This document shows positions 15,950 to 23,143 of a stretch of DNA of 43,849 bases, piece after piece (positions within the stretch are counted from its first letter, which is position 1; every line of letters begins with the position of its first letter). Both the position numbers and the translations under genes were made by a program. The notes below the pieces were generated by a model. That model did no database searches. It was given only the letters and a program-made list of their open reading frames with translations, and was not told where the DNA came from. Source of the DNA: JAQIBY01 sp034721855 (GTDB lineage: Bacteria > Bacteroidota > Bacteroidia > Bacteroidales > ML635J-15); the NCBI GenBank assembly GCA_034721855.1, contig JAYENB010000225.1, positions 1 to 43,849 of the forward strand. Direction: 5' to 3'.

Positions 15950-15982
15950 ATATGACCTCCATTTCATTTGGTTAATATTTCT

Positions 15983-16012
15983 CAAATATACAAATTTATT
16001 TAATATCGCAAA
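15983..16012 (-). promoter_or_regulatory. Bacteroidota -33/-7 promoter of the T9SS/FISUMP pair
   Basis: On the minus strand TTTG (16012-16009), an 18-bp spacer and TATATTTG (15990-15983). The expected start site leaves about 28 nt of leader that includes the GGAGGT ribosome-binding site. Confidence 0.6.
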
Positions 16013-16035
16013 ACAAAATGGATATTGAGCTAAGG

Positions 16036-16135
16036 NNNNNNNNNNNNNNNNNNNNNNNNNNNNNNNNNNNNNNNNNNNNNNNNNNNNNNNNNNNNNNNNN
16101 NNNNNNNNNNNNNNNNNNNNNNNNNNNNNNNNNNN
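16036..16135. other. Scaffold gap of 100 N
   Basis: Unlike three other gaps here, its two flanks share no sequence, so real bases of unknown length are missing. The right flank (16136-16370) contains a repeat and a relic of an SGNH hydrolase tail, and repetitive sequence probably caused the break. I see no gene between 16136 and 16370. Confidence 0.95.
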
Positions 16136-16202
16136 ACATTTTGACTTGTTCTTTTGCCATTTTTCTGGCATAAAGGTAATAAAGCCGGTTTTAAGGGGTC
16201 TT

Positions 16203-16232
16203 CTAATTATTTACATAGTTTTCAATCGCCTT
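16203..16232 (-). pseudogene. Relic of an SGNH hydrolase 3' end
   Basis: 16203-16231 matches 22165-22193, the last codons of the SGNH hydrolase gene, at 28 of 29 bases and reads KAIENYVNN-stop. The match ends where a repeat (16229-16272) begins. It is far too short to be a gene and looks like a leftover from duplication or recombination. Confidence 0.5.
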
Positions 16233-16272
16233 TTTTTGGCAAAAGCCCTGAAGTTATTTGATTTTTCAATTG
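16229..16272. repeat. Dispersed 43-bp repeat, copy 1
   Basis: The sequence around TTTTGGCAAAAGCCCTGAAG recurs with few differences at 26221-26263, where it sits inside a cluster of GGGCGGGGTAATT-type palindromes. It contains the small palindrome TTGGCAAAAGCC. It is non-coding. Confidence 0.7.
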
Positions 16273-16307
16273 AGTGACCAGCACCATGAAAACAAAAACT
16301 GATTTTT

Positions 16308-16340
16308 TTTGGACTTGATTGATATTATTTGTTTATTTTG
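16308..16340 (+). promoter_or_regulatory. Probable promoter of the 16371 lipoprotein
   Basis: TTTG at 16308-16311, a 21-bp spacer and TTATTTTG at 16333-16340, one base off TAnnTTTG. The leader would be about 24 nt. Confidence 0.45.
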
Positions 16341-16370
16341 TAGCGTTTTTAATAACTAATATTTTATCTT

Positions 16371-16754
16371 ATGACTAAGATTAGAACCTTACTTAAAGCA
16401 GGTGTTGCCATGTTGTCTATTATTGGCTTATCTTTTTTCGTTTCTTGCGAACCGGATGAACCCACCTCTTTTGATGAATCATTATTGTATGGGAAATGGG
16501 TAGAAGGCACTGTGTATGAACGATATAAATCTGACGGCACCGGTTACACATGGGATACTTCAGATGATGTTTCAGAAGAAGAAGCGCAGGATTTCACCTG
16601 GACCTTAGACGAGGATCAATTGGTACAGATCCATATTATGGAAATTGGAGGTAATATCCCTAAAACTTACACTGTTACCGAGCTTAATGAAACAAACCTT
16701 ACTTATAAAGACGATTACGGAACGACACATAATTACACAAAAGTTGAAGAATAA
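16371..16754 (+). CDS. Small lipoprotein, lipocalin-like
   Basis: 127 residues. A long signal ends in the lipobox FFVSC (Cys at 26) followed by the acidic EPDEP, as in Bacteroidota lipoproteins exported to the outer membrane. The rest (LLYGKWVEGTVYERYKSDGTGYTWDTSDD... FTWTLDEDQLVQIH... YTVTELNETNLTYKDDYG) has the G-x-W start and repeated strand pattern of the short lipocalin-like family. Function unknown. It stands alone, 53 bp before the AsmA gene in the same direction. Confidence 0.8.
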   Translation: MTKIRTLLKAGVAMLSIIGLSFFVSCEPDEPTSFDESLLYGKWVEGTVYERYKSDGTGYTWDTSDDVSEEEAQDFTWTLDEDQLVQIHIMEIGGNIPKTYTVTELNETNLTYKDDYGTTHNYTKVEE

Positions 16755-16807
16755 AACCAATAGCTCATCTATCTTTTCACAGGTTTGTTGATTAACACAA
16801 ATGAAGC

Positions 16808-19800
16808 ATGAAAAAAACGCTCAAAATTTTCACAAAGTCAGTGATAGCATTGCTGTTGTTGATTGTAGTTGGTGTTGTCATCACAATGTGGTTTGTTTTA
16901 ACCCCGAAGAGACTTACGCCCATCGTTTCCAATCAGGCAAACAAGCTGTTAAACTGTGAAGTTAAGGTAGAAACCGTTGATTTGACATTTTTCAAGACTT
17001 TTCCCAAACTTGGGCTTCATGTTGAGAATCTCACATTGATTAATCCCGTAAAAGGCGCTCAATCGGATACCCTGGCACATTTTGATGATTTCATTGCAAC
17101 AATTGACCATAAAGAATGGCGGAAAAACAAGTCTGTTGTTTTGAATGAAATCTATTTGAAAAACGGTACGGCAAATGTGTATGTCGATAGTTTGGGGGAT
17201 ACCAATTATGATATCTATCAAGCAACAGAAGATACAATTGAAGACGAGGAAAAGTCAAGTTCAGAACTGCCGAAACTGATTGATATTCAAAAAGTCGAAA
17301 TCGAAAATTTAAAAGCGCATTATATTGACGAACAAAGCAAAACACAGGCAAAGGTCACCAATCTGAATTTCTCAATTCGCGCAAAATACCAGAAAGCATC
17401 TGGAAATGCTAAACTGAATCTCAACATTGATAATGTACAATATTCAGTAAACGACAGCTCACAGATGGCTGCCAACATTGATGATTTCTCCTTTTCCGTG
17501 GATGGCAGTATGGCTGATAATATGCTTGAAGGCCTTGTGACAACCGAAATAAAATCAATATCCTTTTCAACAAAGGACACAGCATACCTTGACTCAACAA
17601 ATCTGCGTTTGAATGCGCCCCTGTCCATTGACATGGATGATGAAAGCATCACATTAACAAAAACAGAGCTGGCCATTAACACGCTGGAATTTGTCCTTGA
17701 CGGATGGGCAAAACGAGGCACTGACAGTGACATCGAAATGGATATGAACCTCATCACTGAAACATGGGGATTAGATGACATATTTGCCCTGATCCCGGAA
17801 GATTATCAGCACCTGGTATCTGATGTGAATTTTGATGGCGATATCCAGATTTCAGGACGAGCAAACGGGTTTTATAATGACACGTCAATGCCCATAATAA
17901 ATACCAATTTAAGAGTGATCAACCTGAATGGCACCTATGCAGACCTGCCATACACATTTGCAAATACAAATGCCGATATCAATCTTGACCTTAACACCAA
18001 TACAGATAAAGCAGATGTGATCATCAACAACCTGAGTACCATTTTAAACAACAATGCGTTAAAATGCAGTGGTTCCATCAGAGATGCTACGGGATTACAA
18101 CAATGTGATCTTTCACTGCTTGCCAAGATTGACCTTCAGGAACTCAAATCATTTTTACCGGACAGCTTAAATGTTGATATGTCGGGAAAGGCAGATTGCA
18201 ATTTCAACATCAAAGCCAAACTGGATGATCTGGTCAAAACAGACTTAACTAAAATCAAATCAAAAGGGCGCATTGACTTTACGGATTTACATGTCTTGTA
18301 CCAGGACAGTATGTACGTGGAATCACCGTCTCTGTCACTAGGGTATCAAGTTCCGAGCCCGAACATGGCAGACAATATTGCGTTCAATGAACTCATTCAG
18401 ACTACACTATTAAGCCCTGAATTCAACATAAAAATGATTGATAGTGTCAATACAATTGCCAAGGCGACTTCAGCTGATCTGACATTGGGTTTATCCAATG
18501 TAATGGATACAAGCGTCCCGCCATCAATGGGTCTGAATTTTGCCTTTGACAAGTTCACTGCCGAAATGGATACAATAAACGCTGAAATCATTAAGCCTAA
18601 CGGTTATGCCAGCTATTATCAGCCCAAAGCGGATGATAAGGTATCTCTAAACCTATCATATCAAAGCGATGGAATACATGCCATCCTCGGGGAATATGCC
18701 TCAATAAACACAGAATTTATTACCGTATTGGCAAACGCCACCCGGGATACGACACAGGAAAATTCGCTTTTGGAATGGAATCCGAACGTCAATGTCAATT
18801 TTAACAGTGGTAAAATTCAACTTGCCGATTTACTGTATGATGTGAATATCCCGCAAATTAAGTTCGATTTTACGCCTGAGGAGTTTTACATTGAAAACAG
18901 CCGGTTTGAGATCGGGGCATCAGATTTCAATTTAAAAGGCAGCATTAAAAACTTTGATAATTATTTCAGAGATGAAGGTTTACTTACGGGGAATTTAGAT
19001 TTTATTTCGGAAGAAGCAGACATCGATCAATTGATGGCATTGGTTGATGGCCTGGGCACACAAGACAGCAGTGAAACAGAAACACCTGATCCTGAAATGG
19101 CCGAAGACACAAGCGATGAAAGTGATCCTGATCCCTTTATGGTGCCCAAAGGCATTGACATCACATTGAATGTAAATGTCGAAAAATCATACGTAAACAA
19201 CTCTCAGTTAAACGATTTGGGCGGCACCCTGATTTGCAAGGACGGCACCCTGGTGCTTAAACAAATGGGGTTTACGAACGATGCAGGCCGGATATTGTTA
19301 ACCGCCATTTATCGTCCCGAACGTCGGAATCATTTATATACCGGGGTTGATTTGCATTTTCTGGATGTCAATATTTCGGAAATGTTAGAAATCGTTCCTG
19401 AGCTTGACACGGTTGTTCCAATGTTGAAATCCTTTGCCGGAAGAGCAGAGTGTCACATTGCGGGTGAGATGTACATGAAATCAAATTATGATATCAAATA
19501 TTCAACGCTTCGGGGTGCATTTGCCATCGAAGGTAAAGACCTTGTTTTACTCGACAATGAAACCTTTGACAACATATCCAATAAACTCATGTTTAACAAT
19601 AAAACTGAAAATGTGATTGACAGCATGGATATGCAATTGACGGTTTTCAGGAAAGAGGTTGATTTGTATCCCTTTCTTATTCACATGGATAAGTACAAGG
19701 CCGTTGTTTCAGGACGTTACAATTTAGATCAAAGGTACAATGCGCACATCGAAACCTTAGCCCCGGTACGTTTAGCCCTGCAGGTGAAAAACAGCGAGGA

Positions 19801-19957
19801 AGATCCGGATGAACTTGCATATAAGTTGGTTAAGAAAAAATATAAAAACATGTACAAACCCGAAAAAGCAACCGCCATACAGGAGCGTACTTTGTACCTG
19901 AAAAAACTCATATCCGACTCCCTCAAGGAAAATGTGGATAAATACGATACGGAATAA
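16808..19957 (+). CDS. AsmA family protein
   Basis: 1049 residues. One N-terminal transmembrane helix (about 10-31) anchors the protein in the inner membrane. The AsmA N-domain follows (LTPIVSNQANKLLNCEVKVETVDLTFFKTFPKLGLHVENLTLINP). A long periplasmic beta-rich body made of repeated strand pairs continues to the AsmA_2-like C-terminal region (AECHIAGEMYMKSNYDIKYSTLRGAFAIEGKDLVLLDNETFDNISNKLMF). AsmA-like proteins are bridge-type proteins thought to move phospholipid between the membranes; this is inferred by family. An acidic low-complexity linker (SSETETPDPEMAEDTSDESDPDP) lies near residues 755-778. The C-terminus is Lys-rich. The stop lies only 6 bp from the convergent transposase stop, with no terminator visible. 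Confidence 0.9.
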   Translation: MKKTLKIFTKSVIALLLLIVVGVVITMWFVLTPKRLTPIVSNQANKLLNCEVKVETVDLTFFKTFPKLGLHVENLTLINPVKGAQSDTLAHFDDFIATIDHKEWRKNKSVVLNEIYLKNGTANVYVDSLGDTNYDIYQATEDTIEDEEKSSSELPKLIDIQKVEIENLKAHYIDEQSKTQAKVTNLNFSIRAKYQKASGNAKLNLNIDNVQYSVNDSSQMAANIDDFSFSVDGSMADNMLEGLVTTEIKSISFSTKDTAYLDSTNLRLNAPLSIDMDDESITLTKTELAINTLEFVLDGWAKRGTDSDIEMDMNLITETWGLDDIFALIPEDYQHLVSDVNFDGDIQISGRANGFYNDTSMPIINTNLRVINLNGTYADLPYTFANTNADINLDLNTNTDKADVIINNLSTILNNNALKCSGSIRDATGLQQCDLSLLAKIDLQELKSFLPDSLNVDMSGKADCNFNIKAKLDDLVKTDLTKIKSKGRIDFTDLHVLYQDSMYVESPSLSLGYQVPSPNMADNIAFNELIQTTLLSPEFNIKMIDSVNTIAKATSADLTLGLSNVMDTSVPPSMGLNFAFDKFTAEMDTINAEIIKPNGYASYYQPKADDKVSLNLSYQSDGIHAILGEYASINTEFITVLANATRDTTQENSLLEWNPNVNVNFNSGKIQLADLLYDVNIPQIKFDFTPEEFYIENSRFEIGASDFNLKGSIKNFDNYFRDEGLLTGNLDFISEEADIDQLMALVDGLGTQDSSETETPDPEMAEDTSDESDPDPFMVPKGIDITLNVNVEKSYVNNSQLNDLGGTLICKDGTLVLKQMGFTNDAGRILLTAIYRPERRNHLYTGVDLHFLDVNISEMLEIVPELDTVVPMLKSFAGRAECHIAGEMYMKSNYDIKYSTLRGAFAIEGKDLVLLDNETFDNISNKLMFNNKTENVIDSMDMQLTVFRKEVDLYPFLIHMDKYKAVVSGRYNLDQRYNAHIETLAPVRLALQVKNSEEDPDELAYKLVKKKYKNMYKPEKATAIQERTLYLKKLISDSLKENVDKYDTE

Positions 19958-19963
19958 ATTTAT

Positions 19964-20473
19964 TTATCTGTTATTTTTTTTGTTGAATTTATCGCCTGTC
20001 CAATTTTTTGGATTGTTGATGATGTAATTTTTGATGCGATGGTAGGATGCATCATCACGGATAATATGGTCATAATAATCGGATTGCCAATTTTTTTGCC
20101 CGGGCGTTTTTCGTACCTGATTAATTTGTTTCGATGTTTTCATTTGCAATTTGCCCAATATTTTTGGAATTATCATCCGTCGCCGCAATTTNNNNNNNNN
20201 NNNNNNNNNNNNNNNNNNNNNNNNNNNNNNNNNNNNNNNNNNNNNNNNNNNNNNNNNNNNNNNNNNNNNNNNNNNNNNNNNNNNNNNNNNNTTGATTTCG
20301 GTTTCAACAATTTTACCAAATTCCGATAATACCATTTTTTTGTTCACCACATTGCCCAGAATACATTCCATATCCCTGATACAGACGGTCAGGAAATATC
20401 TGCCCGGTGCAGAATAATCCCAAAATTGCCACCGGTTGGGTTCTATGCGGTATTTGTTTTTGTATTTGGTCAT
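19964..20473 (-). mobile_element. REP-associated tyrosine (RAYT, IS200-like) transposase, interrupted by a gap
   Basis: The two parts on either side of 100 N both belong to the Y1/RAYT family. The N-terminal part has YRIEPNRWQFWDYSAPGRYFLTVCI, then C-I-LG and FGKIVETE. The C-terminal part has KQINQVRKTPGQKNWQSDYYDHIIRD and YHRIKNYIINNPKNW, which includes the region of the catalytic Tyr. The HUH metal-binding motif should lie in the missing piece. RAYTs are domesticated single-strand transposases that act on REP/BIME hairpins. The start is the ATG at 20473 (MTKYKNKYRIEP). The gene follows a 46-residue ORF by 21 bp and converges on AsmA. No insertion-sequence ends are visible. Confidence 0.85.
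20192..20291. other. Scaffold gap of 100 N inside the transposase
   Basis: The flanks do not overlap, so true sequence is missing, about 50-70 codons judging by normal RAYT length. A break inside the conserved core suggests the genome holds several similar transposase copies. Confidence 0.9.
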
Positions 20474-20494
20474 TTTTTTATGATGCGTAAACAA

Positions 20495-20635
20495 TTACAC
20501 AGTTTTTGGCACTTCATAATCGCCATTTTCATCAATCCGGTTGGGGAAAATTTCTGTTTCTAATGCCCACTTGTATTCTTTGATGATGTTCCTAATTTTC
20601 TCTGTCTTGTTTGGGCTTGGGCCAGGTTTTATCAT
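20495..20635 (-). CDS. 46-residue protein of unknown function
   Basis: Starts at ATG 20635 (MIKPGPSPNKTEKIRNIIKE) and ends at 20495, 21 bp before the transposase ATG. A TATATTTG -7 box lies 12 nt before the start, which supports this as a real gene. The protein is charged (many Lys, Glu), probably a helix followed by an extended FPNRIDENGDYEVPKTV tail. I do not recognise a family. It could be a small partner or regulator of the transposase, but only its position suggests so. Confidence 0.55.
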   Translation of the reverse strand: MIKPGPSPNKTEKIRNIIKEYKWALETEIFPNRIDENGDYEVPKTV

Positions 20636-20647
20636 TAATAATTTACA

Positions 20648-20655
20648 CAAATATA
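20648..20655 (-). promoter_or_regulatory. -7 box (TATATTTG) for the 46-residue gene and transposase
   Basis: TATATTTG on the minus strand, identical to the -7 boxes at 15983, 23042, 33002, 42485 and 42842. The predicted transcript would start about 6 nt before the 46-residue ORF and continue into the transposase. Confidence 0.5.
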
Positions 20656-20699
20656 AAAAAAGAAAGGGGAAAAGAACGGGTTTGAGGTAATAAAATCCA

Positions 20700-21845
20700 T
20701 TAATAAAATTGGTGTGGATATTCTTTTTCTCGATTTTGAAATGAAATAATTTTCGGATTTTGAATTGTTCCATTGCGTATTTCTATTGCTTTTGAAATGG
20801 TTTTGTTCTTTTCCCATTTATTTGGTCCTCCAACAACTATGGGTAAAAATGGAAGCAAGGCATCTGAAATTTCCCATGAGGCAGCATTCCAATAATAACT
20901 AGGACTGTGATCCACTGAATAATAAAATTTACCTGCCACTTCAAACATTGGGTGTTCAAAGGATGTTGGTTTAGCACACCAAAAACCCATTCCTTCATCA
21001 CAGCTTATATCAATAATAAGAGTCCCTTTCATCAATTTATCAACCTTATCTTCAGGTACAAACATTTTTGGATGCTCAACATTTTGAAGGGTTCCATTAA
21101 CAATTATTTCTACATCTGATAATGCTTCTTCAAAAGGGCGAGTACTGCCGTCAGATTCAACTGCAAGCATATTTCCTGAATTGTCATTCTTCATTTGTTT
21201 ATATGATATTGCAGGAAACTGATCTCTCACATTTGTGGGTGCACGAGAGGTATAGACCGTGATATCTCTATATCCCTGACCTTGCAATGCATATATTGCC
21301 CCTCGACTCACCGATCCAAAACTGAGTACCACTGCTTTTTTTCGTGGTTTTCCATAATTACCGACATCTCCGATAAGGCTTAATGCATGATTTACAGCGG
21401 CATAGCCTGCCATTTCATTATTTTTATAAAAAATATGCATATTTTTATTACCTCCCCGACTCCATGTAAACATTTCTTCCCATGCAATGAGAGTTAATTT
21501 TTTTTCAATTGATACTTGCGTTATTTCTTTCTGTTGTACACAATGTGGCCAACCCCAGACAATTGCACCTGTTCGTACCTGAGACAAATCTTTTGCCAAA
21601 GGTTTGGGTATTAGCACACAATCAAAACCTTTCAGTATTTCTTCTCTGGAAGCAACTTGCCCTGATGTAAGTTTGGCTAAAGTGTTATCATTCATGCCAA
21701 ATCTCAATCCATAACCTTTTTCAAAAGTGATTTGTTTTCGTAACCGCTTTGGAATGCATTTAATATGTTCCGGATGAATGGCTACTCGTTTTTCGTTTTC
21801 TTTTTGTGATTTTCCAATCACACCGACTGTTAAGAGTTGTGTCAT
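20700..21845 (-). CDS. N5-(carboxyethyl)ornithine synthase-like / alanine dehydrogenase-family enzyme
   Basis: 381 residues from ATG 21845. It resembles Lactococcus CeoS, an NADP-dependent reductive condensation enzyme that joins pyruvate to the side-chain amine of ornithine, and more widely the AlaDH/PNT fold. Matching segments: EKRVAIHPEHI (N-terminal pyruvate-site region), IAWEEMFTWSRGG, YKNNEMAGYAAVNHAL, the dinucleotide motif VLSFGSVSRGAIYALQGQG (G-x-G-x2-G-like with S-V replacing the first G-x), MKGTLIIDISCDEGMGFWCA, and YYSVDHSPSYYWNAASWEIS. It is longer than CeoS (~313), and the extra residues lie partly in the middle. The substrate here is inferred from similarity only; other opine- or saccharopine-type chemistry is possible. 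rocD, another ornithine enzyme, is in the window but 18 kb away. Confidence 0.75.
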   Translation of the reverse strand: MTQLLTVGVIGKSQKENEKRVAIHPEHIKCIPKRLRKQITFEKGYGLRFGMNDNTLAKLTSGQVASREEILKGFDCVLIPKPLAKDLSQVRTGAIVWGWPHCVQQKEITQVSIEKKLTLIAWEEMFTWSRGGNKNMHIFYKNNEMAGYAAVNHALSLIGDVGNYGKPRKKAVVLSFGSVSRGAIYALQGQGYRDITVYTSRAPTNVRDQFPAISYKQMKNDNSGNMLAVESDGSTRPFEEALSDVEIIVNGTLQNVEHPKMFVPEDKVDKLMKGTLIIDISCDEGMGFWCAKPTSFEHPMFEVAGKFYYSVDHSPSYYWNAASWEISDALLPFLPIVVGGPNKWEKNKTISKAIEIRNGTIQNPKIISFQNREKEYPHQFY

Positions 21846-21886
21846 ATTGCTTATTTTTTTTGATTTACAGATCATAATATTGATTT

Positions 21887-21894
21887 CAAAGTTA
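21887..21894 (-). promoter_or_regulatory. -7 box (TAACTTTG) upstream of the CeoS-like gene
   Basis: TAACTTTG fits TAnnTTTG and would give a leader of about 35 nt before ATG 21845. No clear TTTG is found at the -33 position. Confidence 0.4.
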
Positions 21895-22023
21895 ATAAAA
21901 ATATTTAAGGTTATGGTAATGAAAGTAAGAAAATGATATGTTGGAGGGGTAACGATTGATAATAAAACCGGATTTTTGCGATGGAAGACATGAATTATAG
22001 TGGCTTTTTAGCGGCATCTTAAT

Positions 22024-22151
22024 TAGTGTCTGTCCATAATGTCCAATATCTGCGTTGTTGCTCAAATTTTAAATCCTCATATACGCTAGTATACTGCGGT
22101 TTAAAATTATCACACGCCTTAATCTTGAACATTATGAACTAAACACTGACT
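22024..22151. repeat. Palindromic REP/MITE-like element, copy B
   Basis: Shares ends with copy A at 3204-3386: AGTGTCTGTCCATAATGTCC on the left, and CTTGAACATTATGAAC..ACACTGACT on the right. The core is again a two-tier hairpin: AATTTTAAA/TTTAAAATT (22065-22073, 22100-22108) enclosing TATAC-gcta-GTATA (22080-22093), in the same order and spacing as copy A but with different bases. TCTGCGTT and CGCCTT flank the stem as in copy A. It lies between the CeoS-like gene and the 3' end of the SGNH gene. Confidence 0.75.
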
Positions 22152-22164
22152 CTATTGACACACA

Positions 22165-22896
22165 CTAATTATTCACATAGTTTTCAATCGCCTGTTTCCA
22201 AATAAGATATCCTTTTCCGTTTATGTGCAAACCGTCATAAGTGTAGATCGTATCTAATGTATTCTCTTTTGTTTTGAATAAGTCAAACAGGTTGACGTAT
22301 GTCAGGTGATGTGTTTCAGCTAATTTTTTGAGACCATCATTAATTGCAATAATGTCATCAATTTTTTGGTTTTCTGCATTGTCTGTCGGAAGAATGCTTT
22401 GAATAAAAATTTCTGTTTCCGGTGATTTTTGTTTAATAAAGGATAAAAGTCTGTCATAATCTGTCAGGATTTGCTCTGTTGTTCTTTTTCGTCCTAAATC
22501 GTTAATTCCTATCATTATAAAAATCTTTTTGGGATTAGATTCAACAATTTCATCTAATCTTGCAATCACCCCATGAATGACGTCTCTCCCTATTCCACGA
22601 TTTTTAATATTCGGGTTACCAAAAAGTTCATGCCATTCGCAATAATCAGTAATGCTGTTTCCTAAAAATATTATCTCATTCGTGTCGTTGGGCATAATCT
22701 CAAAAATGCTTTTTTGCGTTTTGTAAGAAACACCATGTCTTAATTGATTTGCTGTATCTGTTTGGTTTACTTTTTCTGGATGAAGGTTGAATCTACTTTT
22801 TAAGTAGTCAATACCTCCCCGCTTGTGAATCACGTATCCCCCAAAAAGAACAAATAAAACATTAAAAATAATCGAAATTGCAAATGCTTTTTTCAT
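22165..22896 (-). CDS. SGNH/GDSL-family hydrolase, membrane-anchored
   Basis: 243 residues from ATG 22896. An N-terminal hydrophobic anchor (about 4-24) places it in the inner membrane or as an exported protein. The SGNH blocks are GNSIT (block I, nucleophile Ser 81; the usual GDS is GNS), R-G-IGRD (block II), MIGINDL (block III, Asn 132) and YDGLHINGKGY (block V, Asp 221 and His 224). Family members are esterases or acetylhydrolases acting on sugars or lipids; the substrate here is unknown. An upstream in-frame ATG at 22914 (MQKNKTMKKAF) is possible. A 28/29-bp copy of its last codons survives at 16203-16231. Confidence 0.88.
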   Translation of the reverse strand: MKKAFAISIIFNVLFVLFGGYVIHKRGGIDYLKSRFNLHPEKVNQTDTANQLRHGVSYKTQKSIFEIMPNDTNEIIFLGNSITDYCEWHELFGNPNIKNRGIGRDVIHGVIARLDEIVESNPKKIFIMIGINDLGRKRTTEQILTDYDRLLSFIKQKSPETEIFIQSILPTDNAENQKIDDIIAINDGLKKLAETHHLTYVNLFDLFKTKENTLDTIYTYDGLHINGKGYLIWKQAIENYVNN

Positions 22897-22900
22897 TGTC

Positions 22901-23026
22901 TTATTTTTTTGCATTATTGGTAATGGCCTGATATGATTCCCTTCCGGCACAGTTATATTTACAAGCTAAAATTACCAATCTTTCTGTCCAATAAAAAAGA
23001 ATTTTTCCAAACCTGTTTAAATTCAT
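22901..23026 (-). CDS. Possible 41-residue leader ORF before the SGNH gene
   Basis: ATG 23026 (MNLNRFGKILFYWTERLVIL) to TAA at 22901-22903, ending 4 bp before the SGNH start at 22896. A TATATTTG -7 box lies 15 nt upstream of its ATG. Position suggests a translated leader coupled to the hydrolase, but the protein resembles nothing I recognise and may be chance. Confidence 0.3.
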   Translation of the reverse strand: MNLNRFGKILFYWTERLVILACKYNCAGRESYQAITNNAKK

Positions 23027-23041
23027 TTTTTTATATTCACA

Positions 23042-23049
23042 CAAATATA
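23042..23049 (-). promoter_or_regulatory. -7 box (TATATTTG) for the SGNH transcript
   Basis: TATATTTG on the minus strand about 145 nt before the SGNH start. With the small leader ORF it would define a 5' region of roughly 140 nt. The remaining 22951-23143 sequence shows nothing else. Confidence 0.45.
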
Positions 23050-23143
23050 AGAAAAATAATTGTAAAAAGCATAGGTTTGCGGGTATATTTCCAACAAGCT
23101 GTAGAAACAAGAATTGCCATTCAAGCTTATTCAACGCCTTGCA

